Source: a virus
Virus record (IMG/VR): IMGVR_UViG_3300044949_001207
Span: 1 to 59,377 of that record
DNA length: 59,377 nucleotides
Strand: one strand, 5' to 3'
Shown here one piece after another: positions 13,527-20,366 of this stretch (position 1 is the first letter of the stretch; every line of letters starts with the position of its first letter). A program made the translations under genes and the position numbers. The notes under the pieces were generated by a model. The model worked only from the letters and a program-made list of their open reading frames with translations, did no database searches and had not been told where the DNA came from.

Positions 13527-13788
13527 CGATGAGCACCTTGATCTTTTCTGCGAGGTAGTCCACCAGCTTGCCGCCCTCTTCCGTCATGAGGGCATTGCCG
13601 ACGAGCTGCACGACCTCATCGTCGGCAGCAACGTCAGTCTTGGCGGCGGCGAACTGCAGGAGCTTGATCGTTTCGGCCACCCGACTGCGGCCAGCCGGGG
13701 CGGCTGCGACAGCCTGTGCCAGCTGGAGGGCGGGGAGCCAATCCATCAGCAGGCGAAACTTGTCCAGGGAACTCAGGGTCTTGGGCAT
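13513..13788 (-). CDS. Hypothetical helical protein, 91 aa
   Basis: Unrecognised, all-helical, with alternating A/L/V runs and no membrane segment. The start at ATG 13788 has AAGGAG 8 nt upstream. It is nested in the 3' part of the preceding gene, which stays open in another frame down to 13634. Confidence 0.6.
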   Translation of the reverse strand: MPKTLSSLDKFRLLMDWLPALQLAQAVAAAPAGRSRVAETIKLLQFAAAKTDVAADDEVVQLVGNALMTEEGGKLVDYLAEKIKVLIDGTH

Positions 13789-14149
13789 GGCGGGAACTCC
13801 TTCCAAATACCATTCGAGAGTGCGGCTTTTTCCGCCGCACCCTGCTTATGGCATCGCCACCCTCCCCTCTGGCATACCGCCAAATAGCGTTTTCCGCCGC
13901 ATCTGGGGCCAAATCCAGGGCCGCGCAGGCCTGCTCGAAGGAGATCACCCCATGGCTTTTGCCGATCCAATCCAGGGCCGCGCGCTTCTGATCAAGCTCC
14001 ACCTTCCGCGGCGGGCATTTCGACCTGACCACCATGGCAGTCCGGAGGAGCATGGCCGCGCACAGGGCGCGGTAGGCACAGGCGATTTCAGCACCAGACC
14101 GATCCTCAAGGTCGTGGCACACCACCTGTTCGAGAGCTGCGTCATCCAT
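13634..14149 (-). CDS. Hypothetical protein with out-of-frame 3' overlap, 171 aa
   Basis: The first ~120 residues look genuine: helices MDDAALEQVVCHDLEDRSGAEIACAYRALCAAML and a helix-turn-helix-like stretch HGVISFEQACAALDLAPDAAENAIWRYA. After about residue 122 the frame runs 155 nt through the start of the next gene and becomes Pro/Arg/Gly-rich, like a shadow frame. Either the true protein has a dispensable tail or a frameshift has removed the original stop. The start overlaps the previous stop (ATGGATGA). Confidence 0.55.
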   Translation of the reverse strand: MDDAALEQVVCHDLEDRSGAEIACAYRALCAAMLLRTAMVVRSKCPPRKVELDQKRAALDWIGKSHGVISFEQACAALDLAPDAAENAIWRYARGEGGDAISRVRRKKPHSRMVFGRSSRHAQDPEFPGQVSPADGLAPRPPAGTGCRSRPGWPQSGGRNDQAPAVRRRQD

Positions 14150-14444
14150 GGGAAGCCTCCTCGACCTCCGCCAGGCAGGCGGAGTAGCCAGCCATATCCA
14201 CCGGGCCGTCCAGGGTTTTCGCCGGGCCGAGGTAGCGCGCCACCTTGTCCAGCAGCATGATCACCGCCCAATCCGCCGAGGTCAGCGGGCGCTTCAGGAC
14301 TCCCGCGAATGCGGAGTTGATCATTCCGACCGTCCGCTCGAAGTGCTCAGCCGGTGGGCCGTAGTTCGACCGGCGCTGGCGGCTGACAGCCATGGCCTCC
14401 ATCAGCAACTTCTCCGCGGGCCACTGCTCAATCTGATCCGTCAT
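14142..14444 (-). CDS. DUF6378-like phage protein, 100 aa
   Basis: The pattern RSNYGPPAEHFERTVGMINSAFAG, then DWAVIMLLDKVARYLGP, then DGPVDMAGYSACLAE matches a family of small phage proteins (DUF6378 as I recall it) that contains a YGxPxxxFxR motif and a final DxAGY. The role is unknown. The start at ATG 14444 is followed downstream by a 4-nt-type overlap with the next gene. Confidence 0.65.
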   Translation of the reverse strand: MTDQIEQWPAEKLLMEAMAVSRQRRSNYGPPAEHFERTVGMINSAFAGVLKRPLTSADWAVIMLLDKVARYLGPAKTLDGPVDMAGYSACLAEVEEASHG

Positions 14445-14712
14445 CCTTTCCTCCCTTTGGTGTCCACTTCAAACAGTCAGCGATGATCGCCTTCGCCGCA
14501 TTATCGCAGCGTCTGCAACAGTTGCTCTGGCATGAGCCGCGCTCGACAGCAGCGTCTGCCTTTGCCAGCTCAGCCCTGGCCGCAGCCAGCATCTCCTGGC
14601 AGGCCTTGAGTTCGTGACGCATTTGCCGGATCTCCGTCGCCGCCTCCTCGCAGAGCCGGTCTGTCCCAACTCCTGAGTACGCTCTGTCTAGAAGTCGGTC
14701 GATGAGCGTCAC
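14428..14712 (-). CDS. Hypothetical cysteine-containing protein, 94 aa
   Basis: A long helix (EEAATEIRQMRHELKACQEMLAAARAELAKADAAVE) is probably a coiled coil. It is followed by cysteines in SCQSNCCRRCD, which could bind zinc. The GTG at 14712 overlaps the upstream stop (AAGTGA), and this coupling decides the start; a longer frame to 14760 is open. Confidence 0.55.
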   Translation of the reverse strand: MTLIDRLLDRAYSGVGTDRLCEEAATEIRQMRHELKACQEMLAAARAELAKADAAVERGSCQSNCCRRCDNAAKAIIADCLKWTPKGGKDDGSD

Positions 14713-15137
14713 TTCAGCCGCTCCAGCAACCCCCGTAGTGTGGCCGCGATCTTTGCGCACTCCTCGTCATCGTCGTTGGCGTCGTAGGCTCCAACCGCCT
14801 GGCAAATCGCCTCCCGCTCCGCGTCGGTCAACTTGGCGTCAACGTCCACAATCATGTTCCCGCCAATAACTGAAAACGTAGCGTCCTGATCCGCGAGGCG
14901 GCGGATGGCGGTGTGGAGTCGTTCTATCTCTGCGTGCGCCGCCTGAAGCCGCAGCCGCAGCACTTCGTAATCACCGCGCAGAGAATCAGTCGCAGATGGA
15001 TCAGAAGTACACCCGCCCTTGATGATCTGCCGCAGCCGGTCGATTTCGTCCGCTGCCATATCCATGAGTTTGCTGGCTGGCAGGGCGGTTACGCTGTGCG
15101 TCCATCGGCGCAGCTGCGAGGTAATGTCCTCAGTCAT
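14709..15137 (-). CDS. Hypothetical coiled-coil protein, 142 aa
   Basis: Residues about 10-90 are helical with heptad-like leucines (DEIDRLRQIIK, YEVLRLRLQAAHAEIERLHTAIRRLADQD), probably a coiled coil. The C-terminal part is acidic (DANDDDEECAKIAATL). The start at ATG 15137 has GGAGGGAGGCGATTG before it and lies next to the upstream stop. The function is unknown. Confidence 0.6.
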   Translation of the reverse strand: MTEDITSQLRRWTHSVTALPASKLMDMAADEIDRLRQIIKGGCTSDPSATDSLRGDYEVLRLRLQAAHAEIERLHTAIRRLADQDATFSVIGGNMIVDVDAKLTDAEREAICQAVGAYDANDDDEECAKIAATLRGLLERLK

Positions 15138-15339
15138 CAATCGCCTCCCTCCACCACAGCGGCACACCGACGATCTCTACGCCACCGGCCTTGCTGTCGA
15201 TGACGCGACCGTCCGCGTCGAGGAACTGGATGCGACCGCGATCCGGCAGGCTGTCCAGGCTGACAGGACGCCACCCCTCAGCCATGAGCTGCTCAGGGGT
15301 GCGGCTATTCGCCTCGCCAGGCTTTGGTGACGTGTCCAT
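15130..15339 (-). CDS. Hypothetical protein, 69 aa (DUF551-like pattern)
   Basis: The segment MAEGWRPVSLDSLPDRGRIQFLDADGRVIDSKAGGVEIVGVPLWWREAIDD resembles small phage proteins that start W-x-P and end with a WxP/WWRE strand. I hold this loosely. ATG 15339 lies inside the end of the upstream gene. An in-frame longer frame to 15420 has no better start. Confidence 0.5.
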   Translation of the reverse strand: MDTSPKPGEANSRTPEQLMAEGWRPVSLDSLPDRGRIQFLDADGRVIDSKAGGVEIVGVPLWWREAIDD

Positions 15340-15601
15340 AAATCGCCCAGAAAATCTGGTCGTGATCGTCTTCGCAGGGGACAGGTGTGTCGTGCCTGAG
15401 CACATGACACCACTCCTCAATCAGAGTCTCTTTCATCAGCGGTTCGGTTGACCTTGCGAGTCGGATCAATGCTCGACCCTCCCCGACCAGGCAGATGCCG
15501 TGAGCACCTGGGATTTCCGCAACCACCTTCACTATCGTCGGGGTCTTTGTCGGAAAGTGACGCCGAAGCCATCGAATCATCTGCGGCAACTTGGTACGCA
15601 T
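15305..15601 (-). CDS. SprT/zincin-like phage protein with degenerate motif, 98 aa
   Basis: The N-terminus MRTKLPQMIRWLRRHFPTKTP and the later ETLIEEWCHVLRHD...HDQIFWAIYGHVTKAWRG follow the plan of phage SprT-like minimal zincins (TLxHExAH...HxxxW). The first motif His is replaced by Glu (EEWCH), so a normal HExxH zinc site is lacking. It could be inactive or use other ligands. It overlaps the end of the upstream nuclease gene by about 184 nt in another frame. The ATG at 15601 has AAGG before it. Confidence 0.55.
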   Translation of the reverse strand: MRTKLPQMIRWLRRHFPTKTPTIVKVVAEIPGAHGICLVGEGRALIRLARSTEPLMKETLIEEWCHVLRHDTPVPCEDDHDQIFWAIYGHVTKAWRGE

Positions 15602-15929
15602 GGCACAGCCTTGGTAGGTCTTCGAGCCGCAGGGTCATCATCCAGCCCAGCGGCGACCTGTTCTGCCGGTGAAGTACGACCGGGCATTTCCGCCCAGCCT
15701 GACTCACCGCGGTCGCAAGTGCTCTTGGGACGTTGAGCTTCTCGACCCGCTTGACTTCCAAAAAAAGGCTAGGCGTCTGGTCGCAGACGATGTCGGCGTA
15801 GCCCGTATTCCCAGCCTGCATCGGGGCTGAGCGTCGGGCCTTCCAGCCGAATCGGTTGCCCAGCTCATGGCAGATTTCAAGCTCCCCGACCTTGCCTTTC
15901 CTACGGCTTCCTCCGCGTTTCAGGGCCAT
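15417..15929 (-). CDS. PD-(D/E)XK nuclease, Holliday-resolvase-like, 170 aa
   Basis: The first ~115 residues match small resolvase-type nucleases: GSRRKGKVGELEICHELG (catalytic Glu), AGNTGYADIV (Asp) and LFLEVKRVEK (E-V-K). It would cut branched DNA and fits with the annealase, exonuclease and helicase upstream. The ~55 residues after YQVAADD are low-complexity and run in a shadow frame over the next gene. They may be non-functional. The ATG at 15929 is inside the end of the preceding HNH gene. Confidence 0.7.
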   Translation of the reverse strand: MALKRGGSRRKGKVGELEICHELGNRFGWKARRSAPMQAGNTGYADIVCDQTPSLFLEVKRVEKLNVPRALATAVSQAGRKCPVVLHRQNRSPLGWMMTLRLEDLPRLCHAYQVAADDSMASASLSDKDPDDSEGGCGNPRCSRHLPGRGGSSIDPTRKVNRTADERDSD

Positions 15930-16345
15930 GGATCACCGCCTCTCCTTGTACGATCCTCTAGGAATTTCTTCGGTATGGGTTCGCGTTCGTAGGGTAGCGC
16001 TCTCCTGCCCTTGAGTGCCGCCAACTTAGCGGCATCGACCGGCCCATCCTCTTCATCCTTGGCTGTGAGCAGTGCTCCCTTTGGCAGCTCTCCGTATTCT
16101 GGGAGCCGATCATGGATTGCATGATGGCATCGGCAGCATGTTGCCAACCAATTTGAGCCGCATGGCAGATCCTTCCGGCCTGCACCGCCAACCAGATGAT
16201 GAAGCTCAAGCCAGCGTCCCTTGCGTCCTGCGGGCCAATGGCACACAGCACACCGCTGGTGACTCAACATGTAGTCGCCGGGGGTGAGTCCGTCGTGCTT
16301 TGGTATCCCCATCAGTGCGTCAATGTCAGAAGGGTTCGGCTGCAT
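15920..16345 (-). CDS. HNH-type nuclease, 141 aa
   Basis: The CAVCHWPAGRKGRWLELHHLVGGAGRKDLP segment, then NWLATCCRCHHAIHD, has the CxxC...HH...N...CxxCH layout of an HNH nuclease. It is smaller than most homing endonucleases. It may act in recombination or genome processing with the neighbouring nucleases. The start overlaps the end of the zinc-ribbon gene by 20 nt. Confidence 0.7.
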   Translation of the reverse strand: MQPNPSDIDALMGIPKHDGLTPGDYMLSHQRCAVCHWPAGRKGRWLELHHLVGGAGRKDLPCGSNWLATCCRCHHAIHDRLPEYGELPKGALLTAKDEEDGPVDAAKLAALKGRRALPYEREPIPKKFLEDRTRRGGDPWP

Positions 16346-16661
16346 CGCCGCGCTTCTGGAACTTGACCCACCCGAAGTTGTCGAGGTACTCCCCGTCCTT
16401 ATCCTTCCGCCGCGGATAGAGCGCTCCGTCCTGCTTGCGCTGTCCGAATGCCAGAGTCGCGCCGCACTTCAGGCACCGCAGCTCGAAGAAGTTGTTGCCC
16501 TGCACTTCGCGGCACACAGGCACCACATCCTTGCCACCACAGGCTCCGCATTGGCTCTGCCCGAAGACCTCAACGGCTCCGCTCAGCTGCGTGAATGCGT
16601 CCTTCGTGTCCTTGCCATCGACCTCAATCTCAGCGTTTGCCAGGCGATATCGAACCTTCAT
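16326..16661 (-). CDS. Zinc-ribbon protein, possible ssDNA-binding role, 111 aa
   Basis: The N-terminal strand-rich part (MKVRYRLANAEIEVDGKD) is followed by CGACGGKDVVPVCREVQGNNFFELRCLKCGATLAFGQRK, a four-cysteine ribbon. Similar short proteins occur in replication modules of other phages. ssDNA binding is a guess from context. The start at ATG 16661 has GAGGGGAGCAG before it. Confidence 0.6.
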   Translation of the reverse strand: MKVRYRLANAEIEVDGKDTKDAFTQLSGAVEVFGQSQCGACGGKDVVPVCREVQGNNFFELRCLKCGATLAFGQRKQDGALYPRRKDKDGEYLDNFGWVKFQKRGDAAEPF

Positions 16662-16702
16662 CTGCTCCCCTCCTTGCATGGGTGTTGGTGACAATCAGAA
16701 TT

Positions 16703-17317
16703 TTAAAGGTATGTCAATAGACGCGGGACATCTTCCGGGAACTTTCCAAAGAGCACCGCCTGCCGCCCGTTCTCCCGCCGGATCGGACACATCCAGTTCA
16801 AAGCAGGCCTGCGATCCTTGGGGCTGTAGAGCGACTTCTGAGTCCACAGCGGCTTGGTTGCCGGGATCACCACAGCCACATGCTGGCGGCTTGTAGACGC
16901 AATCCAGTAGGAGTGGAAGGGACGCATCAACGTCTTCTGCTCCTGCACTGAGAGCTTGAGGTAGTCGCCTGGCGTCAGGTTCTGAGGAGCGGTCTTGTAG
17001 ACCTCATTGACGATGAGGTCTGGGTAGGGGAAATCGTCCGCTCCGGTGAAATCGAAGCCGCTCCCCAGCCGCACCTTTGCCTCAATCGACGCGATGGTCT
17101 CGCCGTAGAACTCCCTGTCCCTCTGGTTCACTGCGACCAGGGTCTTGACCGCCATGTCTGGTGTGTAGAGGAACCCGCCCACAACCTTCGCCCCGACCTT
17201 CTCTGCGGCGACAGGAGCGGTCAGCCCGTAGATGTACTTCGACAGCTCAGCCCAGAGCTGCTTCTCCCATTCGTTTCCCTGGTCGATGTCCTGGGCAAAC
17301 TGCTCGTCCGTCTTCAT
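16703..17317 (-). CDS. Putative nuclease-like protein, 204 aa
   Basis: The region ETIASIEAKVRLGSGFDFTGADDFPYPDLIVNEVYK has acidic residues and a lysine (E-A-K, PDLIVNE) compatible with a PD-(D/E)XK-type core, and STSRQHVAVVIPAT could be a following strand. I do not recognise the family with confidence. The start at ATG 17317 has AAGGAGG before it. It stands alone between a ~295-bp gap and the zinc-ribbon gene. Confidence 0.5.
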   Translation of the reverse strand: MKTDEQFAQDIDQGNEWEKQLWAELSKYIYGLTAPVAAEKVGAKVVGGFLYTPDMAVKTLVAVNQRDREFYGETIASIEAKVRLGSGFDFTGADDFPYPDLIVNEVYKTAPQNLTPGDYLKLSVQEQKTLMRPFHSYWIASTSRQHVAVVIPATKPLWTQKSLYSPKDRRPALNWMCPIRRENGRQAVLFGKFPEDVPRLLTYL

Positions 17318-17612
17318 CGCTCGACCTCCTTGTCGCGCACCCCATCCCTGCTGAAAAGGGCGGGGTTGCCCTCTTCAGTGGCCTTGCGGCCTGCGGTGCA
17401 GTGACGCCTTATGTCTGCGGGTTTCAGCGGTGGCCCAGGACGTTGGGGTTTTCAGCTGGCATCACTAGCCAGCCCGTTGCCTGGAATTCGCGCGTTTGCA
17501 CTGGGTTGTGCGGACTAGCCGCTCCTGCGTAGGCAGGCCTTCTTTAGGCTGGCACTGGTTGATTTCTAGAGCGGTGTCAGACAGCCAGAAAATGAGGCAC
17601 CGCTGTGGCTTG
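17318..17612. other. 295-bp gap in the leftward block
   Basis: No convincing gene lies here on either strand. On the minus strand, the part next to the 16703-17317 gene holds the ribosome site and the hairpin listed at 17353-17376. The rest is GC-rich without repeats that I can see. A promoter for the downstream leftward genes would be expected here, but I cannot point to one. Confidence 0.5.
17353..17376 (-). terminator. Terminator-like hairpin after the helicase gene
   Basis: Read leftward: GAAGAGGGC, loop AACCCC, GCCCTTTTC. The stem is 9 bp with one G-U pair, and the four Us lie in its 3' arm, so it can act as a short GGGC/GCCC terminator with a U-tract. It separates the recombination operon (17.6-21.3 kb) from the genes to its left. 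An attenuator is also possible. Confidence 0.5.
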
Positions 17613-19181
17613 CTACCGGGCTGCGCTCATGCGGCGCATGATCTCCTTGCGGATCGCAGGGAAATATCCTGGGTGATTCTGTGGTGAGGTGCAGTTGGCG
17701 ACCTTCCAGCGGAGGTAGTCCACCGGAACCTTGTGGAAGGGCTGCGACTTGTACTTGCCCCACAGCATCACTGTGTACCTGCGCCCTCTCCGGTCATCGC
17801 GCTCGACCTCTGCGAAGCCGTCCCGCGCGTACAGGCCAAACTCGCCATCCGCCACGACGTTCCGGCGGCGGCTCATCTCCAGCATGTCGATAGCGGCCTG
17901 CTCAGCGGCCATGGCCTTTCGCTCAGCCTCGACTATGGAGTCGATGTCAAGGGTTGGCGCGGCCTCCTGCTTCTTCCGCACCCTCCGCTGCAGATCCCTG
18001 TCCATGTTCGGGTGGAGGAAGTCGGCTGCGGTGATCAGCTTGTTGTGTCTGCTGGCATCGCACAGGTCGAATATCTCGAAAAACGGCTTGGCCGACGCTG
18101 CAATGGCGGCGCGCCGCTCAGTGCTGGTCTTCAGCCCGTCAACCACACCAGGCAGCGGGCGGGTGGCCCTGCCGAAAATCTGGCCGTAGAGGTCGATGCT
18201 CTGCGTGGGCCGTGCGATATAGATTTTTTCGACCGCCGGGCAGTCCCAACCCAATGTCAAGACCTCGACGTTGACCATGACATGCGTGCGCTTCTCCTCG
18301 AAGTCCTGGAGATTGCGACGGCGCTCGTCTTCGGGAAGGCGGTTAACGTCCGAGTGGACGATTGAGCAGAGGATTCCGCGGCGGCGGAGGATGTCGCACA
18401 GCAGCTCCGCATGGTCGATGCTGCGGGCAAAGACCAGCGACTGCTTGCGTTCGTATGTCTGCTCGACCAGTGACGCCACAGCCTGGAGGGCGCTCTCCTG
18501 CTTCAGCCAGCGGTTGAGCTGTTGGCCGTCGTAGTCGCCACAGACGGTCGGGATCTTCGACAGGTCGAGGTTCTGCAGGACGGTCAGCCATATCTTGCAG
18601 TTGACCAAGAACCCCTCGTCCCTCGCCTGCTGGTAGAGGTAGGTATAGGCACAGGTGCCGTAGAAGTCGGACAAGCTCTGCTTCTTGCCCACCCGCGGCG
18701 TGGCGGTCATGCCGACGATCTTCGCACCGTTCTGCCGAAACTCGTCCAGCATGCGGATGGCGGCGCGGGTGAAGTTGATGTGCGATTCGTCAACCAGGAC
18801 GAGCTTCACCCGCTGCAGGAACTTCTCATACCGACGCTTCTTGATGAGGCTGTCGTAGCAGGCAATCGTCACATCGGCGTCGGAGTGGTAGTGCGCCCGC
18901 TCGACCTCGCAGGGTACGCCACGCAAGCGGAATCGCTCAGCCGCTTGATCGACCAGCTCAATGCGTGGCGTGATAACCAGGATGCCGCTGCGTTGTGCAA
19001 CGCGCTCCCAGAGCAGGATGCCGATCTCCGTCTTCCCGCACCCGGTCGCCAGGACGATGAAGCATGAGCTTCTGTCCCGAAGGCAGTTCTCCACTGCTTC
19101 GGCGGCGGCGATCTGGTACGGTCGGGCAACGAACGGCTTGGGCGCAGACTCGTCGCTCAACTCCGGAAATAGGCAGTCCAT
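17613..19181 (-). CDS. SF2 DNA helicase (DEAD/DEAH-type), 522 aa
   Basis: All main superfamily 2 motifs are visible: Q-like RPYQIAAAEAV (20-30), Walker A ATGCGKT (K50), LVLVDESHI (DEXH), GMTATPR (motif III), SLVFARSIDHAE (motif IV region), VNVEVLTLGWDCP (motif V) and QIFGRATRPLPG (motif VI). The C-terminal ~150 residues are specific and end in a basic helix (IRKEIMRRMSAAR). The protein resembles UvsW/RadD-like branch-migrating helicases. It probably works with the ERF annealase and exonuclease upstream in recombination-dependent replication or repair. AAGGAGG precedes ATG 19181. Confidence 0.85.
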   Translation of the reverse strand: MDCLFPELSDESAPKPFVARPYQIAAAEAVENCLRDRSSCFIVLATGCGKTEIGILLWERVAQRSGILVITPRIELVDQAAERFRLRGVPCEVERAHYHSDADVTIACYDSLIKKRRYEKFLQRVKLVLVDESHINFTRAAIRMLDEFRQNGAKIVGMTATPRVGKKQSLSDFYGTCAYTYLYQQARDEGFLVNCKIWLTVLQNLDLSKIPTVCGDYDGQQLNRWLKQESALQAVASLVEQTYERKQSLVFARSIDHAELLCDILRRRGILCSIVHSDVNRLPEDERRRNLQDFEEKRTHVMVNVEVLTLGWDCPAVEKIYIARPTQSIDLYGQIFGRATRPLPGVVDGLKTSTERRAAIAASAKPFFEIFDLCDASRHNKLITAADFLHPNMDRDLQRRVRKKQEAAPTLDIDSIVEAERKAMAAEQAAIDMLEMSRRRNVVADGEFGLYARDGFAEVERDDRRGRRYTVMLWGKYKSQPFHKVPVDYLRWKVANCTSPQNHPGYFPAIRKEIMRRMSAAR

Positions 19182-19198
19182 CCCTCAGCCCTCCTTGG

Positions 19199-19465
19199 CT
19201 AGATAAGTGCGGCGTCAGGCCTGTGCGCCGCTATCCACCTGGCCTGCTCCGTCGCCCGATCCCACCCCCGCTTCAGCTCCGCCGTCGCCCTTTCGATTTC
19301 GTCGGGGCTGGGATCGACTTCGCCGTTTCCGAGCAGGCCGCTCCTCTTGAACTCCGCCACCAGCTCCGCTGGGCTGCAGCGTCCCGACCTCTTCGCCACT
19401 TGGCCCACCCTGTGCGTCTTGCACTTGTCCCACAGCTCCTCGACCGTCAGATACGCCCAATCCAT
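19199..19465 (-). CDS. Hypothetical protein, 88 aa
   Basis: Unrecognised, helical, with charged residues throughout (SPDEIERATAELKRGWDRATEQARWIAAH). The start at ATG 19465 has GGAGGGAGTCACCA before it. It lies entirely within the open 3' part of the 19215-19703 frame, in a different reading frame. Confidence 0.6.
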   Translation of the reverse strand: MDWAYLTVEELWDKCKTHRVGQVAKRSGRCSPAELVAEFKRSGLLGNGEVDPSPDEIERATAELKRGWDRATEQARWIAAHRPDAALI

Positions 19466-19703
19466 TGGTGACTCCCTCCATGAAGAAATTGGTGAGGTTG
19501 GTAGCGAACATGCCACGCAGAACGTCCAGCTCTGCGAGGACGCGGGTGATGTCACCCTTCATGCACTGCAGAGCTTGGTACACCCGCCCGTACTCCTCCT
19601 CGTCGTAGTAGACGGGCGAGGCACTGGACGCGATTGCGCGGGCAGACTCAGCAGCTGTGATCAGTCGAGCCTTGATCTCAAGCAGTTCCTGTGGGGCGAT
19701 CAT
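19215..19703 (-). CDS. Hypothetical protein with 250-bp 3' overlap, 162 aa
   Basis: The first ~78 residues are a believable helical domain (MIAPQELLEIKARLITAAESARAIA..., DITRVLAELDVLRGMFATNLTNFFMEGV). After that the frame is Gly/Arg/Ser-rich and coincides with the start of the 19199-19465 gene in another frame. The functional product may be only the first half, with translation simply running on to a distant stop. The ATG overlaps the annealase stop (ATGA-type junction). Confidence 0.55.
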   Translation of the reverse strand: MIAPQELLEIKARLITAAESARAIASSASPVYYDEEEYGRVYQALQCMKGDITRVLAELDVLRGMFATNLTNFFMEGVTNGLGVSDGRGAVGQVQDAQGGPSGEEVGTLQPSGAGGGVQEERPARKRRSRSQPRRNRKGDGGAEAGVGSGDGAGQVDSGAQA

Positions 19704-20365
19704 GCCGTCACCTCCTGAGCGTTCAGCTCATCCATCCGGTTCGCGGCTGCGTCCTCCATGGCACCGATGCAGTTGGGGTTCATGTCTCCGCCTTCGATCT
19801 TCTTTGCGATCTTTGCCAGGATGCTCTCGACCGCAGCCGGGGTCTTGGCAGCGGCGATGGCATCTCTCGCCAGCCGCTCCTGTGCCGCCCAGGTGGCGTT
19901 CGACGGAGCCTCCTCAGACTTCTCGACGGCATCGGCACCGTCCGCATCGTCCTCAGCAGACAGGCACAGCAATGCCTCCAGTGCCGTGCGCCGCATGTAG
20001 GACATGTGGGCCTTCAGCCGCTGGCTGTCATCGAACTGCTTGATGGGCAGCGTCGAGCTGAGGAACTCGTCGCCAAAGCTCAGCGTCGTGACCAGCGTCA
20101 CGCCCTCATCACTGACGCAGTACTCCTGCGACGGCACGACGCCGTGCTTGAGCAAGAATTGCTTGGTGCTGCGGTTGATGCTGTCGAGGGTCGAGTAGCG
20201 GTAGGTCACAGGCTTGCCGTGACGCACCACAGTCCCCTCAGCATCACGCACCACAGGCGTGAACTCACTCATCGCCTTCGCCAGCTGAGACATCAGCCGA
20301 GCGACGGACTGACTGCGCTCCCGGTAGACGGTCAGCTTCCTTGGCCTTGAGAACGAACTCTCCAT
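19700..20365 (-). CDS. erf: ERF-type single-strand annealing protein, 221 aa
   Basis: Residues about 25-140 follow the ERF superfamily pattern: LAKAMSEFTPVVRD, then YRYSTLDSINRSTKQFLLKHGVVPSQE, then VTLVTTLSFGDEFLSSTLPIK, then RLKAHMSYMRRTALEALLCLSAEDDADG. It should anneal complementary single strands made by the adjacent exonuclease. The C-terminal part is acidic to helical and ends near a possible protein-contact tail. GGGAGGGAAACTGAC precedes ATG 20365. Because such proteins tolerate very short homologies, this gene could drive exchange between the dispersed 16-bp repeats. Confidence 0.8.
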   Translation of the reverse strand: MESSFSRPRKLTVYRERSQSVARLMSQLAKAMSEFTPVVRDAEGTVVRHGKPVTYRYSTLDSINRSTKQFLLKHGVVPSQEYCVSDEGVTLVTTLSFGDEFLSSTLPIKQFDDSQRLKAHMSYMRRTALEALLCLSAEDDADGADAVEKSEEAPSNATWAAQERLARDAIAAAKTPAAVESILAKIAKKIEGGDMNPNCIGAMEDAAANRMDELNAQEVTA

Positions 20366-20366
20366 G

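Noticed and set aside
15511-15523. GGATTTCCGCAAC on the plus strand, close to the repeat
   Set aside because: It lacks one G, lies inside leftward coding sequence and has no start codon downstream in the usual setting; taken as chance.
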